Notes: generated by a model not told the origin, from the sequence alone. A stretch of DNA of 64,000 nt from Portulaca oleracea (GCA_029582165.1 CM055881.1:40396655-40460654), one strand, 5' to 3'; numbered from the stretch's first letter, positions 11,531-25,000 are shown. A program made the numbers and translations.

Positions 11531-13468
11531 ATGAAGCATATTTCCAGAAGTTATACCTACAATCTGCGCAATTGCGTGCTTTTAATCAGAAGCAGAAGCA
11601 GAAGCAGAAGCAATATTTCACTGCGGAATTTGAGTAATGGGTCGCAATTTTCATCTGGGATTCATGATACCTACTCATGGAACACGAAGATAACCTCATG
11701 CTTCAAGAATGGCGACGTTGACGCTGCACGCAAGATGTTCGATGAAATGCCGCACAGAAATGTGGTGACTTGGAACTGTATGATTTCTGGGTTTGCTAGG
11801 AATCACATGGTTGATCACGCTCGTGGAGCGTTTGATGCTATGCCGGTGAAGAATTTGGTGTCTTGGACTGCTATGTTGAGTGGGTACATTGGGTGTGGTA
11901 AGTTGGATGAAGCTAGAGAATTATTTGATCAAATTCCCAGTGGGATGAAAACCCATGTTTGTTGGGATATAATGTTAAATGGGTATGTGAAAATGGGAAG
12001 AATTGTTGAGGCTAGAGGATTATTTGATCAATCCTGTGATAGAAATTTGGGATTGTATAACAGGATGTTGAATGGGTATGTCCAAATGGGGCATGTTGAT
12101 GAAGCATATGAGCTGTTTTCTAGCATGCCTGAGCATGATGTAGCATCATGGACTAGTATGATAAGCTGTTATGCAAGAGCAGGGTTGATGAACAAGGCAA
12201 AGAGCATGCTGGATGACATGCCTTTTGAAAAGGATGCAATCGCTTGGACTGCGATAATCCGGGGTTACATACAAAATGGCGCAATAGATGAAGCGTTCAA
12301 AGTATTCACTGTGATGCCAAACAAGGATGTTGTTGCTTGGAACTGCATGATTGATGGGTTGGTAAAAAATGGCAGATTAAGAGATGCCATAGATTTGTAT
12401 GAAAGGATGCCAAAGAGGAATACTGTTTCATCAAATTCGATACTGTATGGATTTGTGCAAGAGGGGGACGTAATCAGTGCCCGGTTTTTCTTCGAAAATA
12501 GTATGACTCATAAGGATATAACTTCATGGAATACCATGATTTCTGGGTACCAAACTGAAGAAGCATTGTTCTTGTTTTCCCAGATGCTCAGAGATGGAGG
12601 ACTTAAGCCTGATCAGACAACCTACACAACCGTGGCATCTATATGTGGTGCACTTGCTCTGCATAACTCGGCTAAGCTTACCCATCTAAGGACCCTTAAG
12701 AGTGGTTATATGAATGATACATTGGTCTCAAGTTCGCTTATATCGATGTATTCTAAATGCGGGCTGATAAATAATGCTGAAGCATTGTTTGAAAGCACCG
12801 AAAAGAGAGACACTGTGACATGGAACACCATTATAGTGGCACAAGCATACCATGGATCAGCAGATAAGGCACTCAGGCATTACTCTACCATGATTCAGAC
12901 CGGAGTTAAACCTAATCACGTCACATTTTTAGCGCTCTTGACTGCCTGTGCTCATTTCGGTTTGGTTGAAGATGGTCAAAAGTACTTCAAATCTATGGAA
13001 AAGGAGTGGAATGTATGTCCACAGCCCGAGCATTATGCTTGCATGGTTGATCTGTTTGGGAGGTCTGGTTTGTTACACGAGGCTTATGAGTTTGTTAAAC
13101 AGTTACCATTAGATCTTCCATCTTACGCTTGGGAAACTTTGTTGAACTGTTGTAAAGTACACGGGAATTTTGAACTCGGGCAAATTGTTTCGCACAAAAT
13201 TCTGTGTTCTAATCCTTCAAACGCTGAGATGAGCGTGCTCTTATCGAACATCTATGCAGCAAAGGGGTTGTGGGATGCATCAGCAAATGTGAGGACAGCA
13301 ATGCAACAGAAGAACATGAAGAAAGAAGTGGGATGTAGCTGGGTTGAAGTGGAGGGATCTGTTTGTAAGTTTTTCTATAATGACAAATCTCATCCACAAG
13401 CTGAGAAAATTTACAGAGAGGTTGAGAATATGTCGATCATTATCAAGAAAATTGGCACCATGATTTGA
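11531..13468 (+). CDS. PLS-class pentatricopeptide repeat protein, E/E+ type
   Basis: One intronless exon encodes 645 residues, the usual architecture for plant PPR genes. The first 46 residues are rich in Ser, Arg and Asn with almost no acidic residues, including an SRSRSRSRS run from an AGAAGC repeat, and resemble an organellar targeting peptide. About 15 PPR motifs follow from residue 47. They are mostly 31-residue S-type units (W-N/T-x-M-I-S/N-G-Y ... A-x-x-x-F-D-x-M-P-x-x-N/D), with L/P-type units from about residue 330. The C-terminus carries E and E+ regions (WETLLNCCKVHGN, VGCSWVEVEG, FYNDKSHPQ) and ends without a DYW deaminase domain. Family members bind organelle RNAs in a base-specific way. 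E+ proteins typically act in C-to-U editing, recruiting a DYW domain in trans. The target and organelle cannot be read from the sequence with confidence. Confidence 0.93.
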   Translation: MKHISRSYTYNLRNCVLLIRSRSRSRSNISLRNLSNGSQFSSGIHDTYSWNTKITSCFKNGDVDAARKMFDEMPHRNVVTWNCMISGFARNHMVDHARGAFDAMPVKNLVSWTAMLSGYIGCGKLDEARELFDQIPSGMKTHVCWDIMLNGYVKMGRIVEARGLFDQSCDRNLGLYNRMLNGYVQMGHVDEAYELFSSMPEHDVASWTSMISCYARAGLMNKAKSMLDDMPFEKDAIAWTAIIRGYIQNGAIDEAFKVFTVMPNKDVVAWNCMIDGLVKNGRLRDAIDLYERMPKRNTVSSNSILYGFVQEGDVISARFFFENSMTHKDITSWNTMISGYQTEEALFLFSQMLRDGGLKPDQTTYTTVASICGALALHNSAKLTHLRTLKSGYMNDTLVSSSLISMYSKCGLINNAEALFESTEKRDTVTWNTIIVAQAYHGSADKALRHYSTMIQTGVKPNHVTFLALLTACAHFGLVEDGQKYFKSMEKEWNVCPQPEHYACMVDLFGRSGLLHEAYEFVKQLPLDLPSYAWETLLNCCKVHGNFELGQIVSHKILCSNPSNAEMSVLLSNIYAAKGLWDASANVRTAMQQKNMKKEVGCSWVEVEGSVCKFFYNDKSHPQAEKIYREVENMSIIIKKIGTMI

Positions 13469-15730
13469 GCCAGGACAGTCCAATATGGCCCTCTCCACAG
13501 ACATGGTATTGTCCTATTATTTGTACATCTTTTGATTCTTTTCTGATTATGTATAGATACATATAAGATATGATTACACTTTTGAAATGTTCTTGCGGGT
13601 GTTAGGCTACAAGCTAATGCAATTATGCTGTTACATCTCTGGGAAACGGCGTTTTTAAGGACCTTGGTTCGAGTTCAACCCGGACAAGTGTTTGTGCCTC
13701 CATTTGCCCTGCAGAAGCATATTTTTCATGGTGAAGTTGAAGTTGCTGACTTCACACATCACTAGCAACAGCTTGGACCGACGCTTTGTCGGCTATGGTG
13801 ATTGAATTAACCAGAACAAGGCCAGGGATCTGCCCACAGTAGGAGATAAGGTATAATAAAGTGTCCACCTACAAATTCCAGAGACTTTCCAGTCATAGAA
13901 AAGGTCTAAGGAGCAAAGTTTTAGGCTTTTAGGTAGTGCAATTGTCCTTTTCCATTCCATTTTGCATAAAAGACAATTGCTGGTAAATCTGAAGTAAAAG
14001 AATGCTGGGTCCCAGACTTTTGAACTCTGGAATCTGAAGCAAAGTGTCTAATCAGTGATCAACTGTTTGAAAACTGTTAAACGACGACACTCCCATAGTG
14101 GGTCCACTTATGCAGGGTCTGGAAAGGTTCAAATGTAAGCAACCTTACCTCGATAAACATTACTGTCAGACTGTTAGTCATGAAAGATTTCTTCTAGGAT
14201 CTTATGTGGGTATCTAGATCCCCTCAGACCCTGCATTAGCGGGACTTTACCGAGGGTTGTTGTTGTTGTTGTTGTTGTCTTGCAGTGGGCATATTTCAAC
14301 AGTTATTTTCAAGGATTTAGCCTTTCGGTATAAGATTACATGCTCGATACAGTCGAATCCATGTTGGCTTTAGGGTGTTTGAGGCTGTTGTGTATACAAC
14401 AATTACAAACTCCCAGGGGAAAACACGCCCCCATGAACTGAAGTTCATCGAGAGGTTGATTCCTGCAGATCCTCAAAAGCTTTAAAAAAAAAAAACACTT
14501 TTAAAACCAGTTTAGGCATAGGAGAAACCCTGCAGGAAAACCTTTGGAAACCAATTTTGAAAATCAAGAAACCAAGAAGCTTGGTAAACCAATTTGAGAC
14601 TGCTGTTTATGACATATATTATATATATTCATATTTGTTTGACAGGAAAGGAATACTAGGGCATGTAATGGTGAAAGATCTTTAGTGGTATATACACTGG
14701 AGCTGGGAACAGGAGATGAAGAAATGAGATAGTCTTCCAGAATGAAAAAGGTGACAGCAGCTCAGTTCCCAAGAACGATTGCGATCCTCCTTAGAATTTT
14801 TTGACAAATGAAACCACAATGATTGTGTATAATTGCTGAGGGGTCTCCACTTACAACTTTCAGGTGGTGTTTTGCCTCCTACAGGCTACAAGGTGGGGTA
14901 GCTTTTTTCTTTCCCAATTCCCTCTTTCTCAAAGATCTTTAACTTCTAAAGTTTTTCTCAAAATTTTTGATGGATAGGGACTATGTTTATTGAAATAAGA
15001 TTGTCTATATCTGAATCCCCTAAATTTGTGTACATAAGATTTACACTGAAAGTTGTTGCTATGCCCCCTTTAGCCTCTAGGACGGGGTTGGTTTTTCGCC
15101 TCCTTTTTAGTGGACCTAGTGGTTTCCTTGCTTTGTAATTTGTACTTCATACTCATATGGCATTTTACTGAGAAAGTTGAAATGTATGCAATCTTACCTA
15201 CAGATGAATAAAAGGCGAATTACCAAATTGCCAATTACTATGACAACAAATACTTGGAATACTTTGAGAAGACTGATTTTCATCATAGGCAACTAGGCTT
15301 TCTTCTTTGTTCTTTTTTCCCCAATATATCACTTGCATGCAAAAAAAGAAAAGGAAAAAAAAAAAGAGAAAAACTTTCCCAAGTCCTAAACTCTTCCTTG
15401 TGTGCATGATATAATTACAATGAATGAAAAGGTGTGTAAAAAAACAAACATCAAGGAACAACCATCCACTTCACCTCCTAAATTATCTCTTTTTTTCTCT
15501 AAGAAAACCCTACAAGTCTATACAAAAAAACTTAGTGTATATCCTCTCCTACCCTGCCAACTATTTGTCTTCATTTTCTGTTTGTTTGCTTGCTTGTTTG
15601 TTTGTTTTGAATTATGGTACAGGAAAATCGAGCTACCTACTTAACGAGGTTAGAGATTTTGTACAGGGCATTGCATTGTACACTCTGCTGTTTCTGTTTC
15701 ATCGATCTTTGCCTCATAATCAACTCCGCC
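13469..15730. other. Spacer between PPR gene and formin 3' end
   Basis: No coding frame is convincing. It contains an RNA polymerase III B-box-like string (GGTTCGAGTTC at about 13666), SINE-like sequence ending in (TTG)n at 14257-14279, and a further segment near 15166-15205 similar to the GTATGCAATCTTACC part of the SINE. Open frames near 15198-15738 are low-complexity (Phe/Lys-rich) and look like chance. Confidence 0.5.
14077..14280 (+). mobile_element. SINE-like remnant with (TTG)n tail
   Basis: A block containing GGGTCTGGAAAGGTTCAAAT, GCAACCTTACC and a terminal GCGGGACTTTACCGAGGG runs into eight GTT/TTG repeats. A (TTG)n tail and a GTANGCANCCTTACC body segment are features of the plant TS-type SINE family. 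The polymerase III head is not clearly joined. The B-box-like site 400 bases upstream may belong to it or be chance. Confidence 0.4.
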
Positions 15731-15733
15731 TGC

Positions 15734-15760
15734 TCTGATCTGATCTGATCTGATCTTTGC
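15734..15760. repeat. TGATC pentanucleotide repeat
   Basis: CTGATCTGATCTGATCTGAT (about four to five units) lies about 330 bases downstream of the formin stop, probably in or just past the 3' UTR. Confidence 0.7.
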
Positions 15761-16080
15761 TGGTGTATTTTCTGGATTTACACTTTACAGTGCACTCTCA
15801 GCAACGGACCGATTCAATTTCTGCACATTTTGGTGACACCGAAGCGAGCAGGTGGCCACATTGTCATTGTCCTGTCCATAAGTTAGCCGTCTTCGATAAC
15901 CCCCTCTAAAATGGGGTTATAGTGTATGGATTTTAGCAGACAATGCAGGATTCATCCCTCCAGTTCGATCGATCTTCAACATGTTCCGAATGAGGCGTTT
16001 GAGGAACTGAACTGACCGTGTTGAGGGTGAGGGCCCACCTGTGTTGGTCAAGGCATGCTGCAGTAGAATGTTGGATTGAT

Positions 16081-19000
16081 TTATGTTTCGCTGTCCTTGT
16101 CTGGGTTGGCGGCTTTGGCCTTCTCCAGTTCAGCCTCCTTTTCGGCCTTTTTCTTGTCGGCTTCCGCCTGCTTGATGTTGTCGTCGTGGCATTTACGGAA
16201 CAATCCGATGAAATTCAAGATAGTCTGCAGAACTGCAGCCATTTCAGTGCAATGTGTGAGTGAACCGACCCAACTTCATCCGACAGACAAACATAAACAA
16301 AGCCAGAAGTGTCAGAGAGCAGAATATATGATCACCTTGTTCGAAAGGACAACGAGCAGGATCTTCACCGAAATATAAAGCAAGTGCATCTGCATTCCTA
16401 CCCTGTCCCACACTAAGTTAGACAAGTGAATAACTCTCAAGAGTATGGAGAGCTACTGCAAGTCTACAACATCTAAACTGAAACTACAAAAAAAGGTAAG
16501 GAGCAATACCACTATTGCATAAAGCTTCATCACAGATGCCACCTCTGCCTCAGCTGCTCCAATGAAATTCAGTAACGTCTGCAATAACACCTTGTTTTAG
16601 CGGGATTATACTGAAATTTGTTTTTTCTTTTTTTTTCTGGAACAGGGTAAAAAGAGTGCAAATGACGGGCAAAAACAACCTAGGTCATCATGCTGTATGG
16701 TATAATTTGCGCATACCTTATGGAAAACCTCAGAAACAGGGCCGTCTTTCTCGGACAAATTCAGCTCCTGCTTGACCTTTTCCAACCCTTTGGTGATGGA
16801 CTGCATTTCTTCAGCCAGAGCCTTCAATTGTATCTGTACCAACACTATAAACTCTACTTAAGAAACCATACTAAAATTTGTATGTATGTATGATTAAGTT
16901 GAAGATAAACAAGGTTTGCTTGTAACTGGACCTTTGTTGCTGGTTCAATGCTTTTAAGGTCTTCATGGAAGTCCAGGAGTACCGGGGACGTCTTTGCCAG
17001 ATGCTGTAGTGCACAAAAAATTTAGCTAGGTGAAGGAATGATCATTATACATGAATATGATGAAGGAAGCAAATGTGCAAGAGCATGTATATGAACTGGT
17101 AGTACCTTGCAAAGGTAATGCATAAGTGTCATTCTATTGTTTGTTGCGCGAGTATCGGTGAGTTTTAGCAGACTATCCAACTTGAACCCAACCGCGGATC
17201 CTGCACGTTACAATACATGCCGATTAATTAACAAATGTTGAGATTTATATTTCAAGTGTATAACACACCATGAGCTCATTTAAGATCATAAATGAGCTCG
17301 TAAGGGGTTAGAATAGGCCCAAGGACAATGCCATGGCTTTCCCGAGGCCCAACCGCCTGTAAGGTCAACACGGCCATGCTGGATCCAATCTCAATTTTAG
17401 TTGGCATTGGTTCCCGAATTTTGGCACCTAGTCATAGTTGCAGTCGAGTCTAAAATTTTGGATCCAGTCCCAATTTTTTAAGGGTAGCTTTTTTTCCGTA
17501 CTTTTGATTTCCATCAATACAAGTTCACTTCATAATATTTTTTTTTAAAAAAAAAGGTTCATCCCACATAAATACACAATACTTAAGTTAGATGGTGAGC
17601 ATGTTAGGGTTAGGATGTCGGACATACAGTTAAAAGTTCATCAGAAAGAGGAGTAGTTTATTTATACAAAACTATGAATGGAACCCTAATTAGCTGTTTA
17701 GTAAGATAATACCTCTTGCTGTTCCTTGATTTAATAAATTTCCTAGATTAAGAATTAATTTCATAATCTCTTTCAACTTCACAGAGTTTCGGACCTGTTG
17801 AAAAAACAAAACAAAACAAAACAAATTAAGAATGTAATTAATTAAGCAGAAATCAGAACATGTACGAGGATAGAGTGATAGTAGTAAACTACGTACGTAC
17901 CTCTTCACATGCAACATTTACAGTATTCAAACTCTTCTTAAAATCTGTAACCTGCTCACGGAACAAAATCCCAAATTTAAACAACTAATGCAAAATGCAA
18001 ATGATATAAGAATATATGCAAAATTATATGTTTTACTGGATGAGTATATTTAATTTATTTCCTTTGTGATGCAAAATAAGAAACTCAAATTGAACCTGAG
18101 TGTTGAACTGAATCTTGAACAAAAAGACCTGTAGTTTTGCTTCCACTCGTGGAACTTTCATCAGCTCCATAAAATACTGAAAACAATAATAAATCAAAAC
18201 AAGTAAGCACAACAAACACTCACATATGAAAATGAGCAGAAAAAGAACAAAATATAGTTCCCCTACCTAGAGAATAAAATTAATCAATCATATTGCAGAT
18301 TTTTTGTGCTTCAAAATTCTATTTTGAACACACCTAATAATACTAACCCCAAATTTGAATTAAATGACCCTGATTCATACCCGAAACAATATTGGAAATT
18401 AATGGACCATTTGAACCAAACCGTGCTTTTTTAAATGAAAATCTTATTAGACCCAAAATCGACCAAAAATGAAAATCACCTGACCCGTCCGAACTTAACC
18501 AAATATCAAACTAGTAAATTAATATCATATGAGATTATATATTATGAGACTGTGATGCAAACCTGCTCACACTTTCCCAGCTTCTCCTTATCACCAGTGT
18601 AGTTCTATGAGTTAAAATAAACCCAAAAAAAGAAAAAAAAAGTCAAAACTACGTACTTTTTGTGGAAAGTACTATTTAAGGTGGCCATGCAGCACAAATT
18701 AAACAACTAATGGTGATTCTAATTAATCAATTAACCTTAAGTTGCTCCATCTCCTCCTTAGTAGGGCAAAACTTTATAAGATTTTCCACCTGATCAGCAT
18801 CCAAAACTGATTCATCTAGTGCTAATGCTGCAGCCTGCAAATACCAGTTTAAGAGATTAATTACTAATTAAGAACTAAATAGAAATTAAAAGTATAAAAA
18901 ATGGCAAGAAATTAAGATTAATTACTAATTAAGGAATTTTACAAACATACCATCATATCCGGGAGTGGCATTTTAACCTTTGTCAGCATTATTTCAGTGT

Positions 19001-22000
19001 TATTAGCCCTCCTAAGGTCAATCTGCAATACCATCAATTAAAATTAATCACCCAACAAATAAAAAAAGAAAAAAAAAAATTCCCTAGGTTTAAAATACAA
19101 GAGTATTTTTCTTTCATTTTTCCTTGTACTCAAACATATTTTCATTTATACAACATTACAACAACAAATTTGATGTGTACATACCAGATGAACAACCTCT
19201 GATTTAGAGCCAGCAGCTTTCTTCTTGTCACCAGCTTTCCCTGCACCAGTGGACTTGGGTGCATTGGAAAACAGTGTTTCAATCTCTTTCACATCAAAAT
19301 CTGCCGCCCTAGATTCAAAAGCATAATATTAGTGACTCCACTTAAACATACAATTAGAGAAACCAAAAGAAAATGAATCATAGAAACAACTTTTAAGGAA
19401 GGGAAAGGAAGAATATACACTACATTTGGGTCCCTGCCTGTCCTTGCAATTCTTCCCATAGGCTTCCTTGTAAAACCCTTGTTACTTTGCTCCAATATAA
19501 AGGTTTAAGATTTGATTTTTTCGATATGGCGGTTGATCGTGTTAACCCACGACCTCGTCCCATTGCAGGTGGAGCGGAGGGTGCACCTGGAGCCCTTGGT
19601 GGTGGAGGCCCTGCACCGGGTGGTCCTGGTGGAGCAGGAGGGCCACCAGGAGGACCTGGTGGGGCAGGAGGGCCAGGAGCGCCCCCAGGTGGTGGTGGAG
19701 GTGGTGGGCCACCCACACCCCCTGGTGGTGGTGGGGGTGGTGGTCCACCCCCACCCATTGGCGGTGGTGGTGGCGGAGGGCCTCCCCCACCCATTGGTGG
19801 TGGTGGTGGTGGTGGAGGACCTCCACTCATTGGTGGTGGTGGTGGCGAAGGGCCTCCACTAGGTAGGCTGGGAGGGGGAGGTGGCCCTGGGATGCCCCCA
19901 GGCGGCGGAGGAGGTGGTGGAGCTCCACCGCTCATTGGTGGTGGTGGTGGGGGTGGACCTCCACCTCCATGAGGTGGTGGAGGGGGTGGAGGTGCACTTC
20001 CTGAAGAAATGTGTGGAGGCGGAGGCGGAGGTGTCCCTAGTGATGGAGGAGGAGGTGGAGGAGGGGCTGCTTGTGTAGAAGGAGGGGGAGGTGGGGGTGG
20101 AGCGTCATGTGTTAAAGAAGGTGGTGGTGGTGGTGGAGGTGGTGGGGCACCTTGTATAGAGGGAGGAGCCGGTGGAGTTGGAGCACTAGATGATATAGAT
20201 GGCTTCGAAGGTGGTGGGACATCTTGTACAATAGGTTGTGATGCTGATGAATTATCAAATGGTAATGGAGGAGGAGGTGGAGGCGGTGGGGCGCCTTTTG
20301 TGGTTGGAGCCACTGATACTTGTGGAGTTAAGGATGCAGGTTGAGGTTGAGGTGGCGGGTCATTTTTTATAGGAGGAAGAGGGGTTGGTAGAGTATCATG
20401 TGGTAGTTGCTGAGGGGGAGCCAATGGGGCACCTTGTATTGATGGAGACCATAATGCTTCTGGAGTAGCATTTGCCAGTAAATTTGGAGGTGGAGGTGGT
20501 GGTGGGGGTGGAGGCAGTCGGGTGTCTTGCTGTGGAGGAACCAGTACTGTAGTGGTATCACCCGATGTTGGAGGCGGAGGTGGCACAACAACTTGCATAT
20601 GTGGAGGAAATAATGCTTGTGAACTGCCATGTTCTGGTGGATTAGGAAATTGAGGGGGAACAGAAACATATGGATATGGAGCTAAATACGGGTGTCCTGG
20701 TGGGCTCATATGTATTAGTAAAGGTGGAGAATGAGATAGTGGTGCCTGCCATGTGCCATATGTTGGTGGAACCATAAATGGATACATATGCAGTGGTAGA
20801 TAGCCATACATTAGGGGAGCCTGAGTTGAAGGTAAACCGACACCTTGCATGGATGGATGAGGTGGTTGAGCTCGATTATCATATGCCGTTGGAATCCGAG
20901 GTGCAGGCGGTGGAGCATCTTGTCTGAATACAACATATTGTACTGGGTAAGCGCCATATGGCATAGAACCTGGATATGAAGGTAATGGGGTGCCTTGCTG
21001 AGATGGAGAAGATGGCACATAACCTAGATATGAAGGTAATGGGGTGCCTTGCTGAGATGGAGAAGATGGCACAGAACCTGGATATGAAGGTAATGGGGTG
21101 CCTTGCTGAGATAGAGAAGATGGCACAAAACCTGGATATGAAGGTAATGGAGTGCCTTGTTGAGACGGAGAAGGGGATGTTGTTGAAAAATCATAAACCA
21201 ATGGAGACAAAGAAGGAGGATAAACGCCTCCCTGGCCTGATGATGGAGGTAACGTTGTTGGAGGTAATGTTGTTGGTATAGTTTGTGGGAAACCTCCTAG
21301 TGAAGCAAAAGGTAGAGTACCATGTACTACATGGGGGGTAGATAATGGTGAAGCATTTTGAAGTAAAGGGGAAGGGGAATTACATGGAGCTTGTAGTGTT
21401 ACTTGTTCACTAGAGAGGGGTGGCGGGGGAGGAAGGGGTGGAGGAGGTGGTGGAGAGGCCAATGTCACATGAGAAGTGCATGCAGGTTGGGGTGTGGATG
21501 ACGCAGTAGGTACAAGAGGTTCATTTTGTACACGAGGCAGTGAAGGGACCAATGTTGTATGTGAATTGCATGTAGGTTGGGGTGTAGGTGAAGCATTAGG
21601 TGCAGGAGGCTTATTTTCAACAGGAGGTGATGGAGGGACCAATGTTGCCTGAGAAGTGCATGCAAGTTGCGATGTGGATGACGCGTCATGTGTAGGAGGC
21701 TTGTTTCCAATAGGAGGTGATGGAGAGACCAATGCTGCAGGAGTAGTGGATGCAAGTTGGGGTATGGATGACACATTAGGTGCGGAAGGCACATTTTCAA
21801 CTGGAAGTGATGGAGCAACTATTGTTGCAAGAGTAGTGGATGCAGGTTGGGGTGTAGATGACACATCAGGTAAAAGAGGCCTATTTTCAGGAGGAGTTGA
21901 TGGAGGGACCAATGTTTCAAGAATATTAGATGCATGTTGGGGTATGGATGACACATCAGGTGCAACAGGCCCATTTTCCACTGTGGGTGCTACTGATGAA

Positions 22001-25000
22001 GGATTAACTTCTGCTGACGACGTACTTATCGGTGGAGTATAAGAAGGATTTTTGCGTTGATTTTCCACGGCAAGAGGAGAAGAAGGTCCTTTTTCATCAG
22101 GAGGCGGTAAAGGGACCAACGTTCCATGGCTAGTAGATGCATGTTGGGGTATGGATGACACATCAGGTGCAGGAGGATCATTTTTAGCAGGAGGATCATT
22201 TTTAGTAGGAGACGATGGAGGAATGAGGGTTGCATGAGTAGTGGATGCAGGTTGGGGTGTGGATTGTACATCAAGTACAAGAGGCCTATTTTTAGGAGGA
22301 GCTAATGGATGTACCAATGTTTCATGAGTAGTAGATGCATGTTGGGGTATTGATGACACATCAGGCCCATTTTCCACAGGTATGGGTGGTACTGACAAAG
22401 GATCAAATCTTGATGATTTCGTAGTCGGTAGTGGCGCATAGGAAGGATCTCTACGTTGGCTGCGTTGATTTCTCATGGAAAGAAGGGAAGGAGGTCCTTT
22501 TCCAGTAGGAGCCGATGGAGGGACCGACGTTTCATGAGTAGTGGATACATGTTGATGTTTAGATGACTCTTTAGATGCAGGAGGCTCATTTTCCACAGGT
22601 ATGGGTGGTATTGACGAAGGATCAAATCTTGATGATTTTGTAGTCGGTAGTGGAGCATAATAAGGATCTCTACGTTGGCTGCGTTGATTTCTCATGGAAA
22701 GAAGGGAAGGAGGCCCTTTTCCAGTAGGAGCCGCCGGAGGGACCAATGTTTCATGAGTAGTAGATTTGTGTTGAGGTATGGATGACTCTTCAGATGCTAG
22801 AGGCTCATTTTCCACAGGTATGGGTGGTACTGACGAAGGATCAAATCTTGATGACTGCGTACTTAGTAGTGGATTATAAGAAGGATCTCTGCGTTGACTG
22901 CGTTGATTTCTCATGGCAAAAAGGGAAGGAGGTCCTTTTCCAGTAGGAGCCGGTGGAGGGACCGATGTTTCATGAGTGCTAGATGTATGTTGAGGTATGG
23001 ATGACTCATCAGGTGCATGAGGCTCATTTTCCATAGGTCTGGGTGGTATTGATGAAGGATTATATCTCTTTGACTGCGTGCTTAGTAGTGGATTATAAGA
23101 AGGATCTCTGCGTTGACTGCGTTGATTTCTCATGGCAAGAAGGGAAGGAGGTCCTTTTCCAGTAGGAGCCGATGGAGGGACCGACGTTTCATTAGTAGTA
23201 ATTGACAAATCAAACTCGTCTTCCCCGGGTATGGTTGGTATTGATGAAGGATTAAATCTTGATGATGGCGTACTTAACAGTGGAGTATAAGAAGGATATC
23301 TGCGTTGACTGCGTTGATTTTTCATGGCAAGAAGGGAAGGGGGTCCTGAATTTGTAGCTTTTTTGGCTTGTGAGGTAGGAGGTGGTGGTGGAGCTGGAGG
23401 TGTTTGAAGAGGTGGGGTTGGTGGTTCAGGAGGTGCCACCGAGCATTCCTCTGCTTTAGCCAAGGAAACGAAGCCATGTGAAGAATTTGACGGAGAAAGT
23501 GGTGGTGCTTCAGAGGCAGGTGGAGTACAACTTACTTGAGAAGTCGTCTCAGAAGATAGTGGCAGAGGCGAAGTTGGAGTTGGAGCTGGAGAGGTCTTAG
23601 CAAAGTCTACATGGTGCCCAATGGTAGAAGGCTTAGGTAGAGGAGGTTGAGGATGAGGTGCCTGTGTATCTGCCCCATGTATTGACAGCGACGGTGGTAA
23701 AGTAGAAGGTATGCTCCCCTTTGTTTCTTCTTCAAGTACATTTGGCTCATTAAGATAATCTGATGAAGGAGTAAGAGAACATGAGTGATCTGAAAGAGGA
23801 GAAGATGAAAGAATGGAAGTTTCTTGCCTCGACCCATGATTAGGAGCTTTTTTGCGAGGTGATTGAGTCTCCAAAGACTTAGTAGATCGCAATTCCTGAC
23901 TTTTATGCATCCGTTTATCAACATTAGCCCCAACAGATAAGTTATCAACATGATGTCTAGGCCTAGCAATGTTGCTAGTCTCCTTCACTAGATTTGGACT
24001 TCTTGGGCTTCTTGGACTTCCTAGAAGAGATGGTGCACTCTTTATCACACGAATAGGTGGGTATGACACATGCATTGAGTTCATATATGACCCTTTATTA
24101 GAAGGAATCCATCGATGTTCAGCTGGTTTTTGCTTGGCAGATTTTGTTGTATTTGTTGCTTCTTGTTGTTTTCCTTTATGCTTCATTAAAGCTGAATCAG
24201 AACTTGATTTCTGATTGAATGTAGGAGGCTTTCGTGGGAAGCGTTCTTGGAATTTCTCTAGCTTTGTCTTAGCAAACTCACCCGTCAACTTTCTTGGTGA
24301 ATCTTTGCACTCTGCCGTCTTTTCTACATCGTTATCCTCATTATCATGTTTTCTATTCAACACATCTTCTGTAATTCCTTCCACTTCATCGAACTTGATG
24401 TCTTCTTTAATAAGTGTGTCCATCACCAAATTTACCGGTTTTACCACCCTCTCTTCACCATCGAGACCAATTTCTTTCACTGAAGTAAAATTAGATGGTA
24501 CTTGATTATGTTCTTGGGTCTCCTCATTCAAAACAATATCATCTATAGCCAACTTCACATCTTCATGCTGCAAGACATCATCCACAAGAATGTCTTTGAC
24601 CGCATTAAGATCGAATTCAACGTCATTGCGATACTTATGATTATGATTATCCAGGCTAATGTCTTTCACTGCTTCAAGCCTTGGATGTACTTTTGACTTC
24701 CGTCTGTGAGCTCCAACATCTTGTGGACAATCTTGAAATGCATGAAGACCTACTTGGTCCTTCAATATTACCCTATGATTTCGGTCCTCTTCAGAACTTT
24801 CATGACTAATATGACTATCACAATCACTCTTTGAATCATTTGCATCCGTAGTAAAGATCTCTTCAGCTTCATAAAATTCCTCTGGTGAAGCACTTTCATG
24901 ATTATCATCATCACTTTCTACTTCTGTTACACTATTTGAAACTACTCCAATTTCTGAAAAAAGTACCTAAAACAAATAGATATAATTAAATTCAATTCCC

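Noticed and set aside
13612..13690. Possible tRNA gene (GGTTCGAGTTC B box)
   Set aside because: No cloverleaf can be formed: there is no acceptor-stem pairing and no proper A box or anticodon arm at the right spacing.
15198..15738. Frames of 80-104 codons between the PPR and formin genes
   Set aside because: They are low-complexity Phe/Lys/Leu-rich and overlap each other on both strands near the formin 3' end, with no recognisable family.
19487..20344. Glycine-rich frames on the plus strand (up to 161 codons)
   Set aside because: They are complements of the polyproline FH1 codons (CCN against GGN) of the formin and have no independent gene signals.
20955..21175. Regular direct repeats that could suggest a CRISPR-like array
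   Set aside because: Units are contiguous without unique spacers, in frame, and within a eukaryotic coding exon.
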